Assembly: GCA_964019415.1 (NCBI GenBank)
Contig: OZ025877.1
Span: forward strand, 231,001 to 295,000
From: Ianthella basta
Lineage: Eukaryota > Porifera > Demospongiae > Verongiida > Ianthellidae
Length of the DNA stretch: 64,000 bases
Direction of reading: 5' to 3'
Positions 1 to 34,324 of this stretch are shown in pieces. Position numbers and translations under genes: made by a program. The first letter of the stretch is position 1, and each line of letters opens with the position of its first letter. Under the pieces are notes generated by a model, which saw only the letters and a list, made by a program, of their open reading frames with translations, did not search any database and was not told where the DNA came from.

Positions 1-6597
<6,597 letters not shown>

Positions 6598-6946
6598 TAT
6601 CTTTACGCTTTCTTTACTTCACAGAACGAAGTAGACGCCCAACACACGCCAACAGCAGACACACTGACCTACGGGACAAGAGTGAGGACACGCCATGAAC
6701 GAAAGGCTAACAAGGTCACTAAGAACCATACGGAAATACAATATGGAGGACAGCACGAATAGTATGAGACTAAAGGAGGCTAGCATGTGCTTCCAAAGCC
6801 TTTACCTCTGTTCCTCGAGAAGCAAGCCAAAGGAACTGTACCAGCCCCTGTGGTTCTGTGGCGCCAAAAATGTCCGATGCCGCGCAGACGTTGTAACGCA
6901 TAGAAACGCAGACTATCAGCGGGGGCAGTGCAAGGCGAATAAGGAG
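6598..6946. promoter_or_regulatory. Shared intergenic region between SMC3 and REEP start codons
   Basis: The 349 bases between two divergent start codons must hold both 5' UTRs and promoters. Unlike the neighbouring introns they contain no simple repeats. A TTTTTGGCGCC block (minus strand, 6860-6870) matches the E2F site core TTTSGCGC, which would suit a cell-cycle gene such as SMC3. No clear TATA box was seen. The E2F reading is inference from a short match. Confidence 0.5.
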
Positions 6947-9490
<2,544 letters not shown>

Positions 9491-9886
9491 CTCATCACTC
9501 GTGTGTTGTGTGTTCATCTCTGAACACGCCACTTGTGACACTTTGTGTCTTAATTAACATGTATTGAGCACAACATGCTAACAGCGAATATCACAAAGTT
9601 CTAAAATAACTCGATTAATTTTCTTGCGTTTTAATGATCTGTGTTGTATGCTATTTCCACATCAGCACGTGATGTTGCTAACTGCCTGACACTGTCCAGT
9701 GTGCATGTCTCCCTCGCATGACTGTCAACGATTCACAACTCGGCAATAACCAACAGCTACTGTACAGTGTGTGTGCACCTCCAGTGCCACCTCATGCTAT
9801 ATAACACAGTGTGTGATAAAACGTACAGCACGGCTCCACACAGCACACACACACAAGTGATCGTGTCTACTCTGTTTGTGTCTGAG
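9491..9886. other. Convergent 3' intergenic region, REEP to GOT1
   Basis: This region holds the two 3' UTRs. It is more AT-rich than the introns around it, with no open frame, no RNA gene and no tandem repeat beyond a short ACAC run near 9845. No canonical AATAAA signal was found on either strand by eye. Confidence 0.5.
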
Positions 9887-12632
<2,746 letters not shown>

Positions 12633-13260
12633 ATCCCTTTCGCGCCTCCTCACCACACCTGACAGGCAATGATTCGAAGGCGTATAGCGCTCAGTACCTC
12701 CTCACTTCGCGGGCTTTATGTACGTACAATGGCACGTGCACAATCATTACGCAATCATGCAGTTTACACGTGCTGAAAGAGTTCCTGCAGATGAGTGATG
12801 CATTGCCCACACGCATGCGATACATTAGCGCTCTGAATACAGGGGCCGGTCTGTTTAATTTGAAACCCCCAGCTCATGTCATCTTCTCGTATATGTACTT
12901 CCCACCTCTACTGGTCAGTAACACATGCACACACCACATACACACACACGCAGGAGCGATCCCCTCCTCGGCCCCACCTCCAACGTACACTGCATTCAAT
13001 TAAATATCAGTAAAATGTGTACTATATTATATAGGATACATCTCTGTAGTTCCGTGTATATAATTATGAAGAGTGAGCCTGGTGGATGCAACCCACTGAG
13101 TGGTGTCAATAAGAGTGTCCGCTTGTGAGGTACAGAGTGCTGTGACATCATATGACATGGGATGACTAAAAAATAACATACAAACAAATCAACTGGTAGA
13201 TCTGTTACGGTGTTTGACGCTTGCGAGGTTGGTGGGCGGGGCAGGGTGTGGTAGGCGGGG
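12633..13260. other. Region between GOT1 5' end and KDM3 3' end
   Basis: GOT1 promoter side (12633 onward) and KDM3 3' UTR side (up to 13260). It is free of long repeats apart from a short CA run near 12945. No coding block or RNA gene recognised. The only open frames have no family match. Confidence 0.5.
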
Positions 13261-23440
<10,180 letters not shown>

Positions 23441-23738
23441 GTCGCCTGCTCCACGGGACGCATGCCACTACGAGGAACACACTTGCCCTCCTAGGCGTTG
23501 TAACGACGCGAGGGAAGGGTGTTTGTGTGAGGGTAAAGACACCGGGTCACACACACAAACACACACACGAACTCGACTGTGCGGGAACGAAGACAACACG
23601 CACGTGGGCGTGGTTTATGAAACAGCATTTGCGATAGCACGCGAGATATCGCGCCTTGCTCTCGCTGCATTCTTTTCGGACTTAATTAAGGGTCAAGTGC
23701 TCCGGGAGTTGGGCAATACCAGGGTCATCCCACGAGAG
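23441..23738. promoter_or_regulatory. Shared promoter region, KDM3 and SH3PXD2 start codons
   Basis: 298 bases separate two divergent start codons, so both promoters and 5' UTRs overlap here. CpG content is higher than in the flanking introns, including ACGCGAGATATCGCGCC near 23640. A CACGTGGGCGTGG stretch lies at 23601-23613. No TATA box was seen. Confidence 0.5.
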
Positions 23739-26700
23739 ATGGGAGGAAAGAAGACGATCGTAGACGTCCGCGTGAAGGACTTGGAGAAGTGGCGGTTCCC
23801 CAACAAGCACTACGTGAGAACTGTTACTGGGTGGCTGATAATGAAGTGGAATTGATGTGTGGTCAAGGGAGGTGTGGCGTGGGGAGTGCGGTGTCGAGTA
23901 GGTGTGGTTCTCTGAGAGTGATGATACCAGTACCTGCCTCCCCCTTCATTCAGGTGTATGTGTTGGAGGTGACGTGGTCCGAGGGCACCAAGACAGTTAT
24001 CTACCGTCGCTACAGCCGCTTTTTTGAGTTCCAAGTGAGTAAACACTGACAGTGTGTGTGCTGCTTGGGCCGGGATGGTGTCCTAAACTATCTTCCCCCT
24101 TTCTCCCCCTCCTCACTCCCCCTCCTCCCTCTCCCTCCCCTTCCCCTCCCTCCATGCAATGATGGCATGTTTCCAGTGTAAGCTGCTGGAGAAGTTCCCC
24201 CAGGAGGCTGGCAATGATGACCCTGCACAACGAATGATCCCTTTCCTCCCTGGTGAGTGGGTGTGTCTGTAGGAGAGGGGCGGGGTGAGAGGGTGTGCCT
24301 GTAGGATAGGGGCAGGCCAACAATAAGTAATAAAGATTACATTTAGCCAATGAAGTGATTGCTTTGTGTCTGGAATGATTCTAATGAGTCTGAAAAGTGA
24401 AGCCATTCTTTGACCAGCCAACACTGTACTGGCTTCACATGTTTTGTCTGTGCCCTGTCTGTGTGTTGTCTGTCTCTCTCTCTCTGTGTGTGTGTATGTC
24501 TGCCTGTCTTGCTGTGTGTGAGTGTGCTAGTGATGGACCACTCCCCCAGCCCCTCCCCACCTAGTGGTGGCAGGAAGTGCCTGTGGTGAGCTCACAGTGG
24601 AGACTGCCATATTTGGTGCGACAAATGCAGCCCCTTACTGTAACTTGACCCACCTTCATCCAGCACCTCCCTGGTGTGCCCATGCCCTAATAAGGCAAAG
24701 AGTCCCTCTCTATCAAGGACTCATTATGTGCTCTCCTATTGTGGCAAGAAGTTGTTTGCACAAATTAAGGCTTTGTTTATGCTGTCCTTATAAGGTAATA
24801 GTTTGTTTACAAAGTCATTGTTTATGTTCTCCTTATAAGGCAAGAAAGTGTTTAGCAGGACCAATGTGAGGAAGGTAGCAGAGAAGAGAAAGCAGCCAAT
24901 TGATGAATACTGCAGAGTAAGTAGTGAGTGGTTGTGCTATGAATATCATTATACTTTGGTTACTACAACTTGCCTTGTTTCCATAGCAACTGATTCGCCT
25001 GCCTACCAAAATCTCAGATGATCCGTTTGTACTGGACTTCTTTGAAGTCACCGAGGATGACTTGAACCCAGTCAAGTGAGCTGGCTTTGGGACGCTGTCA
25101 CTGGCTGTGTGACATTGTCACTGCCTGTTTGATGCTGTCACTAGCTGTGTGTGGCACTGTCACTGGCTGTGTGACATTGTCACTGCCTGTTTGATGCTGT
25201 CACTAGCTGTGTGTGGCACTGTCACTGGCTGTGTGACATTGTCACTGCCTGTTTGATGCTGTCACTAGCTGTGTGACACCGTCACTGGCAGTGTGACACT
25301 CCCTGGCTGTGTACGCACATTACAACCATACATAGTCTGGTGTACATTCATATACACACATACACACACACCTACAGACACAGGTAGTGTATTAACATAG
25401 TTGTTGTATGTTTGTTAATGTCCAGGGCCCCTCAGCAGGTGAAGCCCAAGGGGGAGGGTCCTGTTGGTAACGTCATCAGTGACCCAGTGCTGCTGGACCG
25501 GTACGTGGCCATTGCAGACTACGCCAAGCAGGAGACTAACCAGTGCAGCTTGGAGGCGGGGCAGGTGGTGGAGGTGGTGGAGAAGAACCAGCATGGTGGG
25601 TGGGGGCAGCAGTGGGTGGGGCAGCAGAGTGGGTGGGGCAGCACAGTGGGTGGGGCAGCACAGTGGGTGGGGCAGCAGAGTGGGTGGGGCCAGCATGGTG
25701 GGTGGGGCCAGCATGGTGGGTGGGGCCAGCAGAGTGGGTGGGGCAGCAGAGTGGGTGGGGCAGCAGAGTCGGTGGGGCCAGCGTAGTGGGTGGGGCCAGC
25801 AGAGTGGGTGGGGCAGCACAGTGGGTGGGGCAGCAGAGTGGGTGGGGCAAGCAGAGTGGGTGGGGCAGCAGAGTGGGTGGGGCAGCAGAGTGGGTGGGGC
25901 AAACAGAGTGGGTGGGGCAGCACAGTGGGTGGGGCAGCAGAGTCGGTGGGGCCAGCGTAGTGGGTGGGGCCAGCAGAGTGGGTGGGGCCAGCATGGTGGG
26001 TGGGGCCAGCAGAGTGGGTGGGGGCAGCTGTTGGCCCATGTTTGTTATAAAGCATGTTAGTGAAGTTTGTGTGTGTTGCAATCTGAAGTTTGGGATTGCT
26101 TGCACACATCTTTACCACCAGCTCTCTTGTCCCGCCCACCTGCTCCACCCCTGTCCCTCCCCCCCTCAGGCTGGTGGTTTGTGACCTGCACAGACAACTT
26201 CAGTGAGGGCTGGGTGCCTGCCAACTACCTGGAGCCAACTGACAAGGAGAGGGAGGAGGAGGACGGGCTGAATGAAGTGCTGAGTACAGGTACGCGCGCG
26301 TGTGTGTGAGGGTGATAGTCATATTTTGGACTTATTTGTGTAGCTGCTGTGAAAAGTCTGACACTTCCCTCCCCCTCCGACCCCTCCCCTCCCCCTCACT
26401 CCCCTCCCCTTTCCTCCCCTCCCCCTCCCTCCCCTCTCCCCCCTCCCTCCCATCCCCCCTCCTCCCCTCCCCCTCTCCTCCCCACAGCTGAGAACCACAT
26501 CACCACTGGTGCCTACACTGGGCAGAGCTCTGACGAGGTCTCCTTTGAGAAGGGTGTGGTGGTGAAGGTGATGGAGAAGAGGCTGGACGGCTGGTGGAAG
26601 GTGGACTATGGGGGTAAAGTGGGGTTTGCACCGGCCATCTTCCTACAACGATACGACCAGGAAGTGGACGAGTCAAAGACCACTGCCATATACATGGTGC

Positions 26701-29700
26701 CAAGCCTGCAGGAAGCTGTGAAGCAGTCAATGGGCGGGGCATCCAGTAAAGGGGCGGAGCCCACTGCAAAGCCCCGTGTGTCAGTAACAAATGAGAAGTC
26801 AACCATCCTCAAACAGAGATCTGCCGAGTCTGTGACTCCTCCCACCCGGAAGGAGTCCCTCGCTGTCAACGCCTCCCCTAAAGTGCAGAAGTCTGTGTCC
26901 TCCAGTGTGGTCCAGTCTGCTGCCATGGCAACAGCCCTATCAGTGTCTGCCCCGTCCAAGTCCCCCACCTCTCCAACACGCAAGTCGGGCAAACCTCAGC
27001 GACCACCACAGCCCTTCATCAAGCAGTCCTCACATGAGGGTGAGCAGCGCGGCGGCCATCTTGAAGTGGGTGGGGCACAATGCTTTGGGTGTATGGTACA
27101 GTGGAACCCCGCCTTGCGGACACCCTTGAAAAGCGGACACCTCGATTATGCGGACACTTTCTAAAGTCCCAACAATTGGCCCTATTCTACCTTTATAAAC
27201 TTCCCCTTGAAATGAGGACACCCGTTATTCCGTAATGCGGACCGCGCCCTGTGTACCGCCCTATACAACTCTGTATAAAACTCACCCAATAATCTGAACA
27301 TTTCGATCATCTGCCAGAAAATGGCCGCCCCCTGATTTGCACCGCTACCTCTGACAAGTGACAGGAACAGCACAGAAGTTGACGAGTACCGCAAATCGTC
27401 TATACCATGGGTTTTGATAGTATCTTTAACATGTAAAGTTCAGCGCGAACAGCTACCCTTTATAATCGTCGTCAGAAATGGTGCGTGAGTCGACTACCCG
27501 AGCAAACCACCTCTACCTTTACAAATTCGTCTTATTTTGATACTTTTCATGCATACTAGATGATTGTTTTAACATATGGGCTTATAGGCCATACCTCTGA
27601 AATGCGGACACCCCTATAATCAGGACACTTCTCTTCTATCGAAGGGTGTCCGCATTATAGGGGTTCCACTGTAAGTGTAAACACTGCTTTGGGACACAGC
27701 AGCAGACAACGACAGTGACACGTCTAGTGACACACGGATCTCACGTTATGTACAGATGTCGGTGTTGTCAGTAATGTGTCTTTGCTGTTTGTCTGCAGAG
27801 ATCTACAGCACCATCAAGCTGCCCCCACCACGCAAGAGCTCAGTTAAGGTGAGCCAGCACAGCACATGGCACATGAGTACACTGAACTGTACATGCCTCA
27901 CTCCTCCCTTCCTCTCCCCTTCCCCTTCCCTTCCTCTCCCCTTCCCCTCCCCCTCCCCCTCCCCCTCCCCCTCAGCGTAAGAAGGTGGACCCACCACGGC
28001 CTAAGCCGCAGCCTAAGCCCCTCCCCAAGCCCTCACAGCAGCAGGAGGGCGGGGCAGCTGACCCTCCCAAAAAGCACTATTATGATGAAATTGACGACCT
28101 TGCCCCGGAGTACTATCGCACTGTGTCCGACTTCAAGTGCCAGGCTGGGGACGGGCTGAGCTTTGGGGCTGGAGCAGTCTTGGAGGTGTGTGGGTGGGGT
28201 GTGTGTGTGGGTGTGTGGGTGGGGGTGTGTGTGGGTGTGTATGTGTGGGTGTGTGGGTGTATGCTGTGAGTAGTGTCATATACATATTTAGTGTGTATTA
28301 TGCACAGAGTTCTGCAACACAATCTACTCATCTCTCCCAACCTCCCTTTGCCTCCAGTTGATCACCCGCAACTCTTCGGGTTGGTGGTACGTTCAGCTTG
28401 GGGAAACAGAGGGGTGGGTCCCCTCCTCCTACCTGGAGAAGTGTGACCCGCCCAACTCACCAACACGCCTCCACAGCACAGAGCATCAGGACAATGGGTT
28501 TGCTGCTGCTTTGAATGAGAGAATCACTGGAGAGAACTCACCAGCTGCTGCCAAGAAGACAAGCGGTCACGAGAGAGATGCAGCCAACAAGCTGTTACAA
28601 GCAAAGTCACTGCTCCGCAATACCAGTGATGACAGTCACACCTCTAAACAACAGACAGGGCCACGCAAGGACCCCCCTGGCATTCCCAGAGCTGAGACCT
28701 CCACACAAAAGGAACCCCTCAACACTCCTGCTGCTTTCACAAGAAGGGAACCCCCTAGTGCTCCAAAACAAGACACCACTTCACGCAAGGAACCTCTCAG
28801 TGCTCCTAGAACAGACACCTCCGCACGCAGAGAGCCCCCCAGTGCTGCCAAGACTGAGACATCCACACGTAAGGAACCCCTTGTAACTCCTAGAACAGAG
28901 ACCTCAACACACAAAGCACCTCTCAGTGTTCCAAGACCTGAATACTCCAAACGCAGAGAACCCCTCACCATTCCCAGAACAGAGACCTCAAATGTAGATA
29001 AACCCTCGCTCACCAGTAAACCACCGTTGGCCAGCAAGCCAAAACCCCTAGCTCACCCAAAACCCACCCCTCCCTCTAGCACAGTTACCACGTCGGCACA
29101 GCCTTCACTAAGTCACCCCGCCAAGCCTCAGCCTCGCAGGCCAACTGCCAACAGCACTGCAGAGCCCTCTACGAAGGTTAGCGCAGAACTGGCGGCCATC
29201 TTTGCAAAGAGAAGTGGCCAAGTGGAGGAGCCAGTCAGCAAAGTGTCCAGTGCACCCCCAAGACCCACACCGGTTTCAAAACCAGTTTCTAAACCAACAA
29301 GTGGAAGTGGGTCTAAGCCCAGCCGTCCACCAGCTAGACCAACTACCTCCCCTGTCCAACCTGGTTCCAAGTCCCCACGTCGCACTCCACCACAGGGAGG
29401 CATGTCACGACACCCCCCTGCCAAACCACTTCCTCCGTCAATGGGGAAGTCTTCAGGGGGCGTGACCAAGAAGTCTGCTCCTCCCAGGCCGTCAGCAGGT
29501 CCGTCAGTGACAAAGAATGACGTGTGGTTCACGGTGGACAGCTACAGCGGGGAGGGGATGGGTTTCGGGAAAGGAGAGGAAGTGGAAGTGATTGAGAAAG
29601 CAGACGACTGGTGGTATGTGACCATCAAGGGGGTGGAGGGGTGGGTCCCCTCCACCTACCTGGAGAGGGGCGGGGCTGACACACTGGCGGTTAAGCCCTC

Positions 29701-29905
29701 CCGCCCACCACCTGTTGCGGCAGTGCGCTCCAAGCTGTACACTGCAGTGGCTGACTATGACGGTGCTGACCCAGGGTGTGTGGGGTTGAGTGAGGGTGAG
29801 AGGGTGAGTGTGCTGGAGGAGTGTGACGATGGTTGGTGGAAGGTGCGCCGGCCCTCAGGGGAGGAAGGGTGGGCTCCTGCCACATTCCTGGAACCACAGA
29901 AGTGA
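23739..29905 (+). CDS. SH3PXD2: SH3PXD2/Tks-type scaffold: PX domain plus five SH3 domains, 11 exons
   Basis: Adaptor related to Tks4/Tks5, which organise podosomes and NADPH oxidase activity at the plasma membrane in vertebrates. Exons 23739-23813, 23954-24034, 24177-24252, 24840-24916, 24987-25075, 25426-25595, 26170-26289, 26488-27039, 27799-27848, 27976-28185 and 28358-29905 join in frame to 1015 residues (human SH3PXD2A about 1100). The PX domain spans about residues 1-130, with YRRYSRFFEFQ and RMIPFLPGK as in the human protein. SH3 domains lie at about 156-217, 232-292, 463-521, 887-942 and 957-1014; each keeps the ALYDY-like start, the WW pair and a WVPxxYLE or FAPAxFL end. The third SH3 is split by an intron. 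The linker at 500-885 is Pro/Ser/Lys-rich, with a 14-residue repeat around 598-712. The start ATG at 23739 is the first in frame just before the PX core. Confidence 0.94.
25081..25300. repeat. 62-bp tandem repeat in SH3PXD2 intron
   Basis: About three and a half units of 62 bases built from CTGTCACTGGCTGTGTGAC-like subunits, immediately after the donor at 25075. Confidence 0.88.
25596..26026. repeat. 17-bp minisatellite in SH3PXD2 intron 6
   Basis: About 25 copies of GTGGGTGGGGCAGCAGA with CACA, CCAGC and AAGC variants. The splice donor GTGGGT is the first repeat unit, so the array starts inside the splice site. Confidence 0.92.
27099..27671. mobile_element. Non-autonomous pogo/Tigger-like DNA transposon (MITE), 573 bp
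   Basis: Terminal inverted repeats begin CAGTGGAACCCC at 27099 and end GGGGTTCCACTG at 27671. They extend to about 28 bp through a shared TGCGGACACCC, and the element is flanked by TA on both sides. CAGTGGAACCCC is the typical end of pogo-family elements, and TA is their target. GCGGACAC motifs recur inside. There is no transposase frame. It sits in SH3PXD2 intron 8 between GT and AG and should be spliced out. Confidence 0.82.
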
Positions 29906-31304
29906 CGAGAGATATCGACAGAACACTCTATGTCTTGTACATACTGTTAGTATACTCCCTGTGTGTCACCATGGCAAACAGTTGGAGCACTCCTATTTAA
30001 TGCACACCATAGCAACACCTTGACTACACTGTGTCTCCCAATGTGTTGTCAGTTGTTGACTGTTTTAGTAATGTCCACAACATGCATGCGAAGTGCCTGT
30101 ACAGTCATACACACAATACTGTCCGTACCCATGTACATACTTGAGTTATAGAATATGGCGATGTGTGCACAGCCGGCCATGGTGTGAGCCTGCATACACT
30201 CCCATTCTAATAGCTCTATACACGTATATAGTGTGTAATACATGCACACACTCCCTGCATGTACGTATAGGTAGCTAGGTTAACTTGCATGCATGGTACA
30301 TAGGATACATACAGGTCAGAAAGTATGAACCAGTTACTGCAGTGTGTGTATAAAATTAAAGGTACATGCATATTAATTGTATCAACATCATTACAGTGCA
30401 TGTATATAAATGGTGAGGACTGTACTACACTGTGACAGTGCATGTATAAAAACAGTGATGAAAGTATCACAGTGTATGTATATAAATGAAGACACAAAGT
30501 TTACATAAATTGTGTGTACAACTCCCATGCATTGTCTGCACATGTGTAGAGTTGGTCTTGTGTTGTATCCCTCAATACACGGTAGCACGGACCTACAGAA
30601 AAGAGAGAGAAGGACAGGTAGAGTTACAGGACAAACACAAATTAACTGGACATGTACACTGCAAATGTTGAAATGAGCAGAGAATGCAGAGACAAGGGAC
30701 ATGAGCAGTAGAGAGAGCAAGAGGCTGTCATTAGTGTGACCGTCCCATTCTGACTACAACTTGGTCACCCGATGTGTTCCAACCATTAGGAGAACTACGC
30801 CGGTCATACTCCAAACAGTGAACGACTGGTGAAGCCGCTGGTTGGACAAGGTGCAGTGATGCTGGCAACACAAAACAAACAGCAGCTTCCAGTTTATGTA
30901 ACTCTTACCAAAACAGCCTTCCTTACTTTACTGCCATTGTCACACTGTCACTCTGACCACACTGTAACACCTCCTTCACTATAACACCTTCAAAAGGTGA
31001 TGTAATCACTGCTATGGGCACAGTACATGAAATGGGAATGGGAAACCTTCCAGACCCTTTCCTCCCCATGGGGTATTGGGCAATAGCAGGAGTGGAGAGG
31101 GTCTAGCCACTCTAGACTAGCACTAGTGAAGTTTGAAATGGGACAGTATTGGCCACTCAGTTCCCATTGACGTTGACCTCACTGACTTTGTGCTCAATTC
31201 CCTCCCTACCTCTAACTGTATTCCTTCTCCTCCAGTGGACCATTCCACTACCTTACTCATTAACTGGCCATGGACTTCACACACCCACCCACACACACAC
31301 ACAT

Positions 31305-31382
<78 letters not shown>

Positions 31383-31456
31383 GCACGCACACGCACACAC
31401 ACCTGCCATGACATAACAAAGATAGAGTATGCTCTGCTTACCTTGCAGCTGGAACT
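29906..31456. other. Region between SH3PXD2 and NLR copy A 3' ends
   Basis: Convergent 3' flanks. 29906-30500 is AT-rich with repeated GTATATAAA-like motifs and is probably SH3PXD2 3' UTR. 30500-31290 is unremarkable, with no coding block or RNA gene recognised. A CA array occupies 31290-31401, and homology to the copy B locus starts right after it. Confidence 0.5.
31290..31401. repeat. (CA)n microsatellite at 3' edge of NLR copy A
   Basis: CA array with CGCA interruptions at its right end. The corresponding array beside copy B (54221-55151) is about eight times longer. Confidence 0.95.
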
Positions 31457-34286
31457 TCACAAATAGTTAAAGTAGTTCCCTGCACATTAAAGGGATAGTG
31501 ACAGATGAAGCCATTGATTACAAACCATGTGCACTGTAACATAATTAAATGGATGACATACAATTCCACAAAATACCCAGCCAGCCTTACTTAGTCCCAT
31601 GAGGTGTACCATACAGGACCTCAACACATACAAAGTCACTCCCACTGCTATGGGCTATGACAAGTAATGGTGACTCACCTGCCCTTAGAGTTAGCCGTAG
31701 CTTAGAGTTGGATCTTCTTAAGTCATCAATAAGCTGCTGGGGAGGGAGTGGTTCAGTTGGTATATGTAGATTCAATCTCCAAAGTGTTGCATTCATTGTA
31801 GCTCCTTTCAGGATGGCCACAGCAACAGTGGTCCATGTCATACTATAGCCCCCAATCTCCATCCTCCTCAGAGACATGTTCTCTTTCATTGCTACCTCAA
31901 CTGCTTGCAGTGTGTCAGGGTCTGACACATCCTGCAAACACAACATCACAAGAGGAAAACGAAATCAAGTTTCACTGCACCACTTCATCAAGACACTGGA
32001 ACTGTGCTATCAATGTGCTTGTGTGCATTGTTGCATGGGTAGGGGGAGGATCAAAGGCTTCAAGTGTGCAATTACTTTGTCACTGCACACTTGCTTCACC
32101 ACAAGCTGTACAATTACCACCCTAAGGGTCCACTTTAACAATGTGACCACAACCTGTTTGGGAGTGGCAAAGTGATGAATCAACACAAGTACACAGCACA
32201 GACATTCCTAAGGATCCAGGGACTGTAGCACACAGAGGAATGTGCTCTGATAACTTACGTCAGTGACAGTTGGTAGTGTACGAGTGGTCGGCCATTTTAA
32301 TGTTATTCTGTTATTGCACTATTCCATATTTCATGTTTTAGTAATGCTGGTTTCAGAGGATACAGCTTCACACCTTGGAGTCTAACCTCCACAACAAAAC
32401 ACATCAAACAAGTGTCAACATAGTGCACATACCCCATGCACCAGTGAAGAGTGAATACATGTTTGTGAGCATAGATGTTGTCATAGGTGCATGTGACTGC
32501 ATGGTGCAGGGATGGGAACAGCATGTGCTAGGGTTGGTTGGTGGTAGCTAGTCTCTAAATTACAGTAGCTACGTACAAGCGTGTACACTGCAGACACGCA
32601 TGCACGTACGCACACACTCACACACACAGTATCTACAGTGTAGAAACACACCTTTTAAAATGTATATAACCATATACAGAGAACATCAGGACAGCTATGT
32701 ACATATATACACAGTAGCTACTGAGGTTTCGTCCACCTGCAGCTGGTGAGCCAACAACCAACCAAGAAATGTCTCAGGAGGCAGGCAAGAAATGGATCAG
32801 AGAATGAACAAACTATGTGGCTAATGAATATGAAGGCTTGCTTTCTCTCCACTTCTTGCAGCCGGCCTGGTGTCTCAGCATACCTTCAGTATCTTAACAT
32901 ACACAAACAAAATGGCAGATCACAAGAAGTGCCTCTAAAGGCAGGAATCAATAGTGCTTGTTGTCCATTTCTGTTATTATACCATGACTCCAACAATAAT
33001 GACACCAATGCACACTTGGGGGTGCCATAACTACCACTTACAACACAATGCATTAATCTTCACACAAACTGCACACGCACTAGACAAAAGTACTGTAGTA
33101 GCAATTTCAAGGAAGACAAGAAGACTCACGTTGCCTTGTGAAGAGAGATAATCAATGTGAAGCTCCTCCAGTGACCTACTCCAGTGTAGGCCTCTGCACA
33201 GGGTCGCAATATGAAGGGGGGAAAGCTCACGACATTGTGTCATTCTCAATTTCGTCAATTTGCTATCCTTTAAGTGTTTGGCAAACTTTTCCACTGCACC
33301 ATCAATACCATCTGTAGAGGAACACAGGACAATAGTCATCAATAGGTTGTGTGTGTGTGTTTAGATAATTTTGGTACATGCAATCCTACACAGTGCACAC
33401 ATGCCAATACACCTCACACACTTACATACCAAATGAACACCCCTCTAGGACTACCTCCTCCAAGGATACACACTGAGACACAGCCTTAAGGAGGGCTGCA
33501 GTACAGGAGGAAGCTGGCTCTCCAACTGGTGCCTCCTGCAATGGTGGGCAGTACCAGAGAGGTGGAGACTAGTGTGTCAATAACAAATGAATAAACAGTT
33601 GAGTATGAAGAAGGAAAGGATGAAGTCAATGATAACAGTTTTGGCCCCCACAGCTGAAACGTTCCGTTATCATTCACTTCATTGACTGCTACATATATAC
33701 TGCTCAAGAATTCGCCATTTCAAGTTATTTATGACATAGTAATGAGCCTCTACGACATTAAGAAAAGGATGTCACATGCATGTCATGTGACATAATAAAG
33801 GTGACACAGCAAACATAACAACAAACAAACAGCTGGAAAGACAGGACACTGTGAAACTCAGGGCAGCGTACCTCACGATGTGGCCTTGACAAGATTACCC
33901 TTAATGTTTGCAGGCAGGTGCAGTGGGGGAGTCCTTCAGCAAACTCATACACTGGGAACAGGTTATTTCTTCAATTTCCAAGACCTTCAGACATCCAGTC
34001 TTCATTATAAGAGCAACTTGTGAGACCATTTCATCAGTGAGGATGATGTGCTTCCATAGACCAGTGATGTAATCACCTAAGACATCAAACCACTCAGTTC
34101 CATATCACTGCATACAATTAACAGCAACAGCTACAACCAAACACTACACACTGTTAGCAAACATCCATGTAAACATCATCAAAAGATGAAAGCACTCACA
34201 TGTGACAATCTACAAACACTTTATGAAACACATCAAAATGACATCTAACGAGATTCTGTACACCACTGGGTCTGCACGCATGCACG

Positions 34287-34324
<38 letters not shown>

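Noticed and set aside
25415-26184. Repetitive Trp-Gly-Gly-Gln or Pro-Thr-His frames of about 200 residues
   Set aside because: They translate the 17-bp intron minisatellite; the real SH3 exon ends at 25595 and resumes at 26170 in frame.
32303-32524. 73-residue open frame conserved in copy B (56059-56286)
   Set aside because: It lies in an intron of two recently duplicated genes, where all intron sequence is conserved; no family features.
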